Below are positions 1 through 9,472 of a stretch of 21,113 nt of DNA, piece after piece (position 1 is the stretch's first letter; every line of letters begins with the position of its first letter). The notes under the pieces were generated by a model. It had not been told where the DNA came from, ran no database searches, and saw only the letters and a list, made by a program, of their open reading frames with translations. This DNA is from Gymnopilus junonius (lineage: Eukaryota > Basidiomycota > Agaricomycetes > Agaricales > Galerinaceae), in assembly GCA_015501075.1 (NCBI GenBank), contig JADNYJ010000541.1, positions 1 through 21,113 on the forward strand, read 5' to 3'. A program made the position numbers and the translations under genes.

Positions 1-632
1 GGCCATATATTATTAACAATCATAAAGTATTTGATCTCGAGGCAGTGTGTGTGTGTGTGTGTGATTTGATTGAGATTTTGGGGTTTGTTGAATGGTTGAT
101 GATGGATGGAAGATGGTCCGTTAGATGCCCATGGGTAAGAAGTTGTAAGAACAGCTACTTCTACATAGCTATTAGACAGCAGGAGTTCGGGGTAGTGTAA
201 GCAGATTCGGATGCACGTGAAGTGAGATGTTTGGATTCAATTCAATTCAGCCTAAGAGATGAGGAGGAAAGCAAGCATGAGGTGAAGCGTGCTGCTGAGC
301 ATGCTTACTTATGCAGGTCGATTTTTTAGAACCAAAAGAGATGCATGGAAATTGACAGCAAAACCACGCACGCAGAAGACACAAGTCGTATGCATACAGA
401 ACGCCAGAGATAGGTACATGTAGCCAATTAGACTGAATCTTAGGAGAACAGGGCGAGCCATGGCTTCCATAACGTTTTCTGTCTTTGAATCAGATTCAGC
501 ATGCTGAGCAGCTGAGATAAATGAAATAAATAAGATTCACAGCTCATAATAGGGTTACAATCAAAAAGTATTGATATCGCAATTGAACGGAGCAGTGTTC
601 CAGCCATTCAACTGGTGCCAAGCTAATGAGTA
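1..632. other. Gene-free flank, 3' side of the LRR gene
   Basis: No coding region is seen on either strand. The right end should hold the 3' UTR of the minus-strand LRR gene that stops at 633. The only structure seen is a GT microsatellite at 45-63. The left edge is cut by the window. Confidence 0.5.
45..63. repeat. (GT)9 dinucleotide microsatellite
   Basis: Nine GT units followed by a G, uninterrupted. It is a simple sequence repeat in non-coding DNA and a likely length-variable site. Confidence 0.9.
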
Positions 633-2274
633 TTAGGCGACAATCTGGAGTTCGAGATTGCGTGATTTCATCTTGTGCATAACAGATGCGATCAACGAGG
701 TAATATGTGGAAGAAGAATAGGGTTGTGGTCGTCCTCGGCACCAAAGTTGAGCTGGGCGTCGTCGTCGTCTTCTTCTTCCTTGATCATATCCTCGTCCTC
801 GTCGTCCTCCTCACCTTCCGCGTCGTCATCGTCGTCGGCATCATTATCCTCGTAATCATCATCGTCCTCGTCCTCCTCGAAGTCATCTCCCACAAGGACC
901 TTGCGGGCATTCAAGTCAGCAGTATCCATAGAGTCACCCTCATCGACGTCAGCAGACCCTTCGCCTGCCTCGCCGCCTTCATGTTTGACGGCAACCGGAG
1001 GCAGTGAAATCCGAATTTCTGCCGTCCTCCGAGCCTCGCTCCGAAGAGCAAACTGATCAAAGGTCCTCGCGTCACCCTTGAAGGTGAAGCTCTTCAAGTT
1101 GGGGCAGCCATTTCTTATCAGCCGGCTTCTTGAGCCAATCCTCGAGGTCGTCTAGCATAGTGATGGAACACGAACAGTGGAAAGCCAAGTTCTCGATGGA
1201 ATTGGGAAGGAAAGGCACCAATCCCGTATCCTGGTTGGCCCGTGCAAGGATGAGCGTGAGATCCTTGAGGTGGGTGCATTTCTTGAGGCGGTCACGGAAG
1301 CGCAGGAGGTCGGCCTTGGTCTTGGCGTCACACCCATTGGTGCTCTGCAAGTAAAGGACCTCCAACCTCTTCGAGAAACCGGCGATGTCCGCACCAGCGC
1401 GAACGAATGCGGCCATGGCGTCATTCTCTATGATGCGCAACTTGGTAAGGTTTGGAAGGCCGCCGGTGATGTTGAGGCGGATGGAGGAGCAGTAGGAGAG
1501 GGTGATAGCTCTGACTGAGGAAATGGTTGTAGCCCAATCGACCTTGTCCCACAAAAGGTCAGACACATCTTCCAGACGAAGCGTCTCCAGTTCTGTCCAG
1601 CGGTGTTCGAGCCTGTCGAGGGAAGCGAGGTCACCTATCTCCTCAGTGCAAGATATGAGAGTGAGATGTTTGGGAGAAAGCCCGTTGAGAGCAAGCCAGT
1701 GGTGCCGTTCAGGGGACTTGATGCGCACGGTGTCGATCCGCTCAGAAGGGGGACGCTGGAGGTCCTGGTGAACAATTTGGCTGAGGTACGCGACGAGCAG
1801 GCCGTCAGGGGTATCGGGGGCAGGAGATGCACGTCCTAAACCGTCATCGTCACCCGGCTGGGCACCAGGAGTATCGCCAATCCTCTTGAACTTCCTAGTG
1901 ATGCGGGACACGTCGTGAGTGCCGCCAGGTTTCTCGTCAGCGTCCATGAGGTTCATTTCACCTTCCTCGTCCTTGACCGTGCCGCTCCTGTTCTTGACCT
2001 GCTGGTAGAAGGCGAGTTCGTCAGCCGTCGTCGACTCCGGATCTTTCTTCGCCGACCCAGTGTTGGCAGACGATGTGTGTTGCACTGCAGCGCCAGCACC
2101 GCTGAAGACGGGGATAAAGCCTGCCGGGGTGCAATCGACGTACAAAACGCGTCGGCCACCGGAGGTGAAGACGTCCACTTGAACATCTGCAGTGGTGATT
2201 TCTGGCGGACCTCGTTGAGATACAGATATGATAGTCGCGTTGCTCATGATGTGGGTACCGATAGGAGCAGCCAT
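633..2274 (-). CDS. Leucine-rich-repeat protein with acidic tail, one frame break
   Basis: An intronless reading frame starts at the ATG at 2274 (MAAPIGTHIM) and runs in one frame to a stop at 1072-1074. The protein clearly continues in another frame to 633. Removing one base gives exactly 547 codons, or 546 residues. Residues 1-150 are unrecognised and low in complexity. From about 160 to 420 there are repeated leucine-rich motifs such as LETLRLEDVSDLLW, LPNLTKLRIIEND and LEVLYLQSTNGCD, as in the LRR halves of agaricomycete F-box-type proteins, but I see no F-box. Nucleotides 759-887 encode 43 residues of which 34 are Asp or Glu, followed by a short C-terminal tail. The break lies between 1075 and 1104, at a run of four C or three G on the coding strand. 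It could be a sequencing error or a recent mutation. Function is unknown; protein binding through the LRRs and a nuclear role for the acidic tail are guesses. Confidence 0.75.
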
Positions 2275-2394
2275 TGCAAATGGTCGGCAGTTATGAACGT
2301 TGGAGGTCGCGGTAAGAGAGTTATAGTGCAGCTGGCAAGTGTAGGACGTCTGGCAAGCCGGAAAAGTGGGGAAGCCCTCTCAAGGCTTGGCCTG

Positions 2395-2402
2395 TATTTA
2401 TA
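2395..2402 (-). promoter_or_regulatory. TATA-like box of the LRR gene
   Basis: TATAAATA reads on the minus strand about 120 nt upstream of the ATG at 2274. Position and sequence fit a core promoter; no transcript data support it. Confidence 0.4.
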
Positions 2403-4845
2403 CGAAATGGGAGGTCGAAAATGAGAGCCATCGTATCGTATAAGCCCGAGCTAATGGACGTGCTAGGCAGAGAACACCAAGCAGCAAGTAATACACTGGG
2501 CTTTCAAGAGGGTAAAAGGTCGGTTACACTCTAATGTGCGACGAACAAACTACTTCTGCTATGTCGGCATTTCAGTCACGGCCGTGAGGCGATAGAAAAG
2601 CTTTCGGAGGTCAAAAGTAAATGGAGATGAAGAAGCTATGTCTCGAGTGATTGAAATGGAAGCTAGGAGCAGAATGTGAGAGGCGAAGGTGGTGAAGTGC
2701 CCTACAAATTGTGTTGCTTTCAGAAGGCCACGCCAAACAAAGAGGGAGGTTCACGCGGTTTCGACAGTGTCCCCATCATGACTCATGATGAGCTCTCCCT
2801 CCACAATTGAGTTTGCATGTCGAAGTGACTCGAACCTGTGTTCTTTTCTATTATTCATGATCCGCGTATACAGGCATTGCTATCGACTTAGTCAGCCCGA
2901 CCTGCAAAGCCGCCTTAAGGGCGGATAACGAATGAATTTCATACAGTGAACCTGTGTTCTCGTCTATGCTTTTCATGTGTACCGCGTCATCTTTAGCCCA
3001 CTCTCAACAACGGTTTTGTCCTGTATGGAGGCTTAGGGGCTCCCGCATAGCAGCTAGTCTCTCCAACGACCAGCGATAGGTCGTACGACTTCAAAAATAC
3101 AACTGGGCGTTCCGGGAGACGAGGGTATGCGTCTTGGGCGCGCGGGGCGTGGGTTTAGGATGTCAATGGTGGCCTCCTGCGAGGGTCTGTCCCCGTGTAC
3201 CCGAGCAAGTGTCAGATTATCACGATTGAAGAGTTCACACCCAAACAGGATCAATCTGGACACCGATACTATCAACCTGAAATACTAGTACCTTTGGAGG
3301 CTATTGAATCTGTTAGCCATTACAGACTTACAGTTGCCAACAAATCATAGGCCATTAGAACAGAAGTCATTTCAGAACATTCAAACCTTCAGACCAGGCT
3401 CAGCCCTCGTTGCTTCCTCAACATTGGTAATTCACTGAAAACTATAAACGGTTCTTATATCTAGTAAGTGTTATACCAAGCTCTAGCAAGGGGGTCGAGG
3501 CCCTTCACGGTTTTTCGAACACTGAAATTTCCTGTATAGCTAGGTCATCCATACGGCAGTCTCTCCTCTCTCTGCATATATGTAAAGTAGCAAAGCGAGA
3601 ACTGGACTGCAGAAGGAAGCAAATCAACGCCATATCAACCTGGACATCTTCCAAGGAGACGCGCAAAGATTTCTCAATTTACTTGCTCTCCTTTCTCTGT
3701 CGCAGTTCGTATACCAACAGGATGATCTTGCCGTCTTTCCACAGCTAACGACCGGCCTCTGAGCTGCTCCTCTGCGAGCTCTGAATATTTCGATCTTCCT
3801 GGACCTTTGGAGTGCTTCTCGGGCCATAAATCGACCTCACTGGCAGCAGTAACCTCGTTCTAGTGGACAAAATTATAAACGACCATTTATAAGCGGAAAG
3901 ACTACATACTTGGTTCGGACATGAAGATGAGAGGTGAGGATGAACTATTTTTCATCGAAATTGAGCCTGTTTTTGGGCACGCGCACTTGCCAAAGCAGCG
4001 GAATTTAAAATTTTTAATGCCGCACCAACTGGCTGTAAACTTTAAAACCTTCTTCCTTTCCAACTCCTTTCGCGTCGCCTGCAGCATATTTCACTTTGTT
4101 TCTTTTCCCTTCAGGAGCATTACTTGTGATTATGACCAAAAAAAATCGGGCTGTAGATGTTCTCATATCCTTGGATTCGATCGAATTAGGGACCTTCCGT
4201 TTCAGATCCGAGGTATAGCTTTGCCAATCGCAATGCCTGTTATGACCAAGTTATGACGTGCAAAGAGTTAAGACTCGGGTTTGATGCATGCTGATGATTT
4301 AACTCAAGCTCACCGGAGTTCTGTCAATGTCAGTCATATATGAAGGCAGCAAATCATACCGGAAGAGAGACCTGCACAACCGTTTATGTGCACGAACGGA
4401 TCATTGACCTGGGGTTGACTGCTGGGCGTGCCTTACACTGTAGTTATATTCAATCATTTCCTAGATTTATACCATGGACAGCGGCTAAATTCTTTCATCT
4501 CCACTACGTTCGCCTGCCAAGCTCATCCACTTTCGTCCGACTTTACCTCGACCCAAGACATATACCACACATACTTCTGGCGCTAGCGTCGCTTAATGGT
4601 CTCTACGCAGGCATTTTTTTATCTTCAAGTTCCACTTGCCCCGTATCACATGTGCAGCCGTTGACGACTGCCAACAATGATACTAACTTATGAGCCCAAG
4701 CCCTCACCTATGTCAAGACTGTACTTGCATCAGACCGAGGTGAAATGCTTCCCAGTTCCGAGGGACACATCCATTTCATGTTGGTCGGTAACATGTCTCT
4801 GGATCGTCAAACCTACACCCGTTTATCAGGTCAGGGTCCAGTAGA
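2403..4845. other. Long region without a recognisable gene
   Basis: About 2.4 kb separates two divergently transcribed genes, so both promoters lie here. Open frames exist at 3921-4256 and 4340-4693 on the plus strand (111 and 117 codons). Their translations show no family motif and no coding-like composition, and I do not call them genes. One imperfect repeat pair with a hairpin between the copies is listed separately. No transposase, reverse transcriptase or long terminal repeat was seen. Confidence 0.5.
2832..2990. repeat. Imperfect direct repeat pair flanking a small hairpin
   Basis: A stretch at 2832-2870 and one at 2948-2989 both begin GAACCTGTGTTCT, continue through similar TCTAT and TTCATG blocks, and share CCGCGT. 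The copies differ by several substitutions and short indels. Between them, at 2910-2924, CCGCC and GGCGG form a five-base-pair stem around TTAAG. It may be a remnant of a local duplication or of a small non-autonomous element; no terminal inverted repeats or target-site duplication were found. Confidence 0.45.
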
Positions 4846-4853
4846 TATATATG
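4846..4853 (+). promoter_or_regulatory. TATA-like box of the carboxylesterase gene
   Basis: TATATATG lies 56 nt before the start codon at 4909. Position fits a fungal core promoter. Confidence 0.35.
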
Positions 4854-4908
4854 CCCGACGAAAACTATCGTAAATCCCCCCAAGTGTCGAATTGGCTAGT
4901 ATTTCGGC

Positions 4909-7270
4909 ATGTTCAAACCTTTGATATTCCTCCTCATATTGCAAGGCATCGTCCATGCCTTCCCTCTGGACCAAAAATCAAACTCGACTCGGCAACTGTC
5001 ACTGGAGCGACTTCTGGGTTAGTATCAAAATTCTTGGGCATTCCGTATGCAGTTCCGCCGTAAGGTCTTTTTTATCCTGCCTGTAGGATCCCTTCGATTT
5101 ACTCTCATTAGAGAACGATTCCGCGCCGCTCAAGCGGTGCGCCATACAAAGGCAATGTGGATGCCACGAAATACGGGTTTTTATGTCCCCAGCAGCAGAT
5201 CGCAATCCCGCAAACAGGTTTGGAGGACATTACCAACATCATATCTACGAAGCCAGAGCTCCGAGACGCGCCCGGGACGGAGAACGAGGACTGTAAGCAT
5301 TTCATAACTATGATGATATTTTGCGCTAAGAGGAGCCTTATGCAGGCCTTACATTAACATCATTAAGCCATCTGTTCCAAGTCTGTCCAATCACAAATTA
5401 CCCGTTGTTGTTGTAGGTATCTGAGCTTTACAGTCTTAGATTAGGATTTACTTATCCATTTACGCAGTGGATCCACGGCGGTATGATAACTTATATCTAA
5501 AGTGTGTACGTCTCACAATGATATGCAGGTGCATACCAAGTCGGAGACACTGCCTCGTGGGTTTCTACTCTCCAGACTTTTCGTTTCCTAACCAAGTTTT
5601 GATAGATACGATTCGGTAGGGTCAGGACTTGTGGCTCGGTCAATCCAGCTTGGGAAACCGATCATTTATGTATCTATAAATTACAGGTATGTCCTCGGCC
5701 CTGCATAATTATGTCTCTTTTTTTGACGGCTTCACCGCAGACTTTCAGGTTAATACAAATTAGCTGTATAGCATCAAGGTAAAAAAAAACTCACCATTTG
5801 TGTAGCTTATGGATTCTTGGGCGGACTTCAGATTTTTCAAGAAGGTAATGGCAACCTCGGCCTTCGAGATCGTGAGTCGCAGATGTATTCGGACTTTCAC
5901 ACTTCAACGATTGACATTTTTATCAGAGCGCCTTGCAATTCAATGGGTCAATAAATACATTCACGCATTTGGCGGTGATCCGTCTAAAGTGACACTGTGC
6001 GGTCCAAATTATGATTTCAGTCTTGTATCAACTGATCGTCCGTGCAGTTGGGGCCAGTCATCCGGTGCTATTTCTGTTGGTTTGCAAATGATGACGAATG
6101 GAGGAAATGCTCAAGGACTGTTCCGCGCTGGTTTCATGATGTCGGGGGCTCCACTGCCCGTTGGAAATATCACTAAGGGAACCGGGCAGGTAAGTCGCGT
6201 TGGACTACAGAGACTGATCTTGGTTTGAACCTGTCTTTCAGAGTTTCTTTAGCTTCCTTGCATCAGACACTGGGTGCTCTGCTGCAAGCGACGCTTTGGC
6301 CTGCTTGCGTGCCTTGCCTTTCCCTGTTTTGAAAGCGTCCGTTGACAAAACTCCAAGCTTCTTCTCCTACGAGGTAGTATTTCACTATTCCTCTGCAAAT
6401 TCTATCTTAATCTTGCATCCTGATTGTTTAGTCACTGGCATTGGTTTGGCATCCAAGTGTAGACGGCGTATTCTTAAAAGATAATCCGCAAGCTCTTGTC
6501 ACGAAAGGGGCATTTGCCAATATACCACTTGTATCGGGAACGGTTGACGATGAAGGAACACTTTTCGGAATCTCATCGCTCAATATTACGTTCGTTCAAT
6601 CTCCCCCAACGGCCATAAAACATTTACTCACTTTAAATTTAGCACCGACGCCGACTTCCGTTCTTACGTGGAAACAAATTGGCAACCCAGAAACCCTGTA
6701 GACACTCTCGATCAACTCTGGACTCTCTACCCAGCAGACCCAGCTGCAGGCTCGCCTTTTGATACTGGAAAAGCAAATGCCTTAACTCCTCAATTTAAGC
6801 GCGTGTCTGCCTTCATTTCCGACTCGATACAGAACGGGCCAAGGAGGTTGTTCCTTCAACAGGCTACTACAAAAGCAAAAGTATTTGGTTATAGTGAGTA
6901 GTCGGAGTGTTCAGCATTAATTTTTATTCTAACTCTTTGATATGTTCAGTTACCAAGAGGCTTAAATCTACTGACGGAATTGGATCTGTGAGTTAGTTTT
7001 ATCTGTCTCTGGTTGTCTCTAATTTTCAACCCTCAGTACCATGGTTCCGACCTCGTTGCAGGCATAGTCAACGATAACCTAATCCACTTCGTCTCAGATC
7101 TCGACCCAAACACCGGCGTGGGCGTTCATTGGCCACAATACACCACTCGTTCACCAAACCTCTACACTTTCCCTGCCAATGGCCCACCGCTTATCACGCA
7201 GGACACTTTTAGAGCAGATGGGATTAATTATTTGAACAATCTTGCTTTGGTTGCACCTTTCGTGCTTTAA
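4909..7270 (+). CDS. Secreted type-B carboxylesterase/lipase, 15 exons, three frame breaks
   Basis: This belongs to the Candida rugosa lipase-like carboxylesterase family, alpha/beta hydrolases that cleave carboxylic esters outside the cell. My exons are 4909-5059, 5112-5292, 5346-5412, 5468-5480, 5529-5556, 5606-5686, 5741-5748, 5806-5871, 5927-5996, 6048-6189, 6242-6373, 6432-6589, 6643-6893, 6950-6987 and 7037-7270; all 14 introns are 48-58 nt. The start gives a signal peptide (MFKPLIFLLILQGIVHA). Visible hallmarks are FLGIPYA, NEDCLTLN, the oxyanion-hole WIHGGAY, the nucleophile elbow WGQSSGA, DDEGTLF with the acidic residue, and YHGSDL with the histidine. Three one-base losses shift the frame near 4971, 5143 and 5352; adding them back gives 540 residues, a normal family length. 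The breaks are either sequence errors or early decay. Intron 1 is the least certain: it also contains a PVGSLRF-like stretch that resembles the family. The plus-strand neighbour is adenosine kinase, without functional connection. Confidence 0.85.
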
Positions 7271-7626
7271 TTACTTCTTACTTGTCTAATATTTGCATTC
7301 GAAAGCATGTATAATACGACGTTTTCTGGTACCACGTAGTACCACACATTAATTTTAGAACCAACTGCAGTTGGCAAAATGTTAAATTATTTGATCGGAC
7401 TCAATTATTTGGCCAATCTTTCTGTACAATATTCCACCAGATTCAAATCAGACCCGGTGGGTATGTATTTATTGAAGTGCTTTCTTCCGATGGTGAACAG
7501 AACGGGAGGGGATCAGATTAGATTAGATCATCGATGTGATCAAAGTTTTCCCTGCTGAACATAATCAAGGAAAGTCGATCGAACCATTTTCCAAGTTACC
7601 TCCACCACTCCTTGAACGATCCCGCC
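7271..7626. other. Intergenic region before adenosine kinase
   Basis: It holds the 3' end of the esterase transcript and the adenosine kinase promoter. AATTATTTG occurs twice (7384-7392, 7402-7410). A CCAAT at 7413-7417 lies about 210 nt before the kinase start and could be a CCAAT box. GATTAGATTAGATCA at about 7515-7529 is weakly repetitive. No coding sequence is seen. Confidence 0.4.
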
Positions 7627-8952
7627 ATGTCTACCCCTTCATACTCCGTATTCTGCATGGGCAATCCCCTGCTCGACATGCAGGTTAGAAATGGAGAGAA
7701 GCTCTTGGAGAAGTATGACTTGAAGGCCAACGATGCTATTTTGGCGGAGGAAAAACACGCTGGAATGTGAGAAGAAACCATGTATCACTTTTCTTTCCGT
7801 CTAACTGAAAAACATTTGTCTGCCTTGATAGTTACGATGAGCTCGTTAGCGACTATGAGGTGACCTACGTTGCTGGAGGTGCGGCTCAGAATGCTGCTCG
7901 AGGAGCTGCAGTACGTGCAGAAACCTTTTCACTCTATTGGTGAAAACTAACATGGTTAATGTAGTATGTTCTCCCTCCTGGGTCCGTCGTTTACGCTGGC
8001 GCTGTTGGAGACGACGATCTGGCGGAGCAGCTCAAGGAGGCTAACAAGCGTGAAGGACTTGACCAGGTGTACCAAGTCAAGAAAGGCGAGAAGACGGGTG
8101 CTTGTGCTGTCATTCTTACTGGTCATCATCGGTACGTGGACCAAACTTCTTTTCCCTGGAAATTCATACTAAATTCATGTTCCTAGGTCGTTAGTGACCA
8201 CTCTGCGCGTCGCAGAGAAATTCGAAAAGGCGCATCTGACCTCTCCCCAGGTTGCTCCTCTGATCGATAACGCCAAATTCTTCTATATGGAGGGATTCTT
8301 CCTTACTCATGGTGTAGAATCTGCTCTGCACTTGAGCAAGACTGCCTCCGATGCCGGCAAGGTGTGTCAGCCCCTTTCTTCACGTCTATTTGGTCGTACT
8401 AAATGTGTCCCATTTGTAGACTTTCGTTCTCAACATCTCCGCCCCTTTCATCTCTCAATTCTTTAACACCCAGGTTCATCAAATCATCCCCTATGTCGAC
8501 GTCTTCATTGGAAACGAATCCGAGGCCGAAGCATGGGCTACTACCCACTCTTACCCAGACCCTAAAGACCTCCGTGGCATTGCCAAGAGCATCGCTCTGC
8601 TCCCTAAGGCGAACGAAAAACGCCCAAGAACGGTGATCTTCACCCAAGGCGCTCTCCACACTATTGTGGTGACGGCGGATAAGCCTGATGAGCCCAAGAT
8701 CTTCGAGGTCGACGCGCTCCGGGATGATCAAATTGTCGACACAAATGGAGCAGGTGACGCGTTTGCGGGTGGGTTCCTTGGCGCTCTCGTTGCTGGAAAG
8801 AGCTTGGACGATTCCGTCTTGGCTGGTCACAAGCTTGCGAGGGCTTGTGTGCAACAGGTAAGCTTGCCTCCTGGTCGTTGATTTATACTGAGTTTCCGCT
8901 CTGCCTATAGGTTGGACCACAATACCCCTGGCCAAAAGTCAATATCTTGTGA
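7627..8952 (+). CDS. ADO1: Adenosine kinase
   Basis: It phosphorylates adenosine to AMP with ATP, which recycles purines and clears the adenosine made by the S-adenosylhomocysteine cycle; the protein is cytosolic or nuclear. Exons are 7627-7766, 7832-7910, 7965-8131, 8187-8361, 8420-8857 and 8911-8952. Introns are 53-65 nt, all GT..AG, and join to 346 codons plus stop without a break. This is the usual length of eukaryotic adenosine kinases. Visible motifs are the N-terminal substrate-site GNPLLDM (residues 12-18), AGGAAQN (61-67) of the PfkB family signature, and DTNGAGDAF (294-302), whose Asp300 is the expected catalytic base. The C-terminus ends VGPQYPWPKVNIL, close to the family's usual GPQYP ending. 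It is one of three clean genes in the window, which makes it a useful contrast to the broken neighbours. Confidence 0.95.
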
Positions 8953-9472
8953 AATGTCAACTAGACAAGGACATAAGAATGCAGCCTACCATACCCTGTT
9001 AAACGTAGAATTGTCGCCCGAATAGAGCCTTTGCTGAAAGTCTGGCTTACGTGAGGCAGCAATATTACGTCATTTGTTACTTTGAGAAGACTCGGTAGGG
9101 TAAAACAGAAAAACAGACGTCTTGATTTCTTTGCTTGGTCAAAACTACTCAAAAGGGCAGCCGAATCTAATATTTAAATATGAATCCCCACCTGGTTGGT
9201 TGGTTGGTCTTTTACTATCGTGTCTTTAGAGGCTTATTAGAATCTAGTGACCACACAAATCACTTTCTCGGCTGTTCGAGATTGGTGGTCGAGATGATCG
9301 GCAGGTTGCTCGGCAGGAATGTATTGAGCAGCTTGTAAACCAAACAATTGACCACACATTTACGAAACCGTGAATTGGTTAAGCGGCAGGCGTTCACAGG
9401 ACTCTGCTCTTCTCTACCACGGAAACGCCATATTCGCGTTCAAATTCTCTTTCTCCACTTTTCTTGAAGGAA
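8953..9472. other. Intergenic region before the zinc-finger gene
   Basis: No gene is seen. It contains a perfect 12-base AT palindrome ATATTTAAATAT at 9170-9181, which could serve as a TATA element, a GGTT run at 9194-9208, and TCGGCAGG twice at 9298-9305 and 9311-9318. These sit upstream of the zinc-finger start at 9473. Confidence 0.4.

Noticed and set aside
658..1007. Two plus-strand open frames rich in Ser or Val
   Set aside because: They are antisense readings of the Asp/Glu codon run of the LRR protein; the repetitive codons keep several frames open.
1072..1104. Programmed ribosomal frameshifting in the LRR gene
   Set aside because: No slippery heptamer with a downstream structure was seen, and the same kind of one-base break recurs in unrelated genes of the window, so an error or mutation is simpler.
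1177..2424. Plus-strand open frames of 113 and 169 codons
   Set aside because: Both lie antisense to the LRR gene, have no family motif, and owe their length to the GC-rich coding strand opposite.
3921..4693. Plus-strand open frames of 111 and 117 codons in the long gene-free region
   Set aside because: No motif, no splice partners, no coding-like composition; lengths are within chance for this much DNA.
8399..8935. Minus-strand open frame of 178 codons
   Set aside because: It is antisense to the largest adenosine kinase exon, whose frame has clear family motifs and spliced neighbours.
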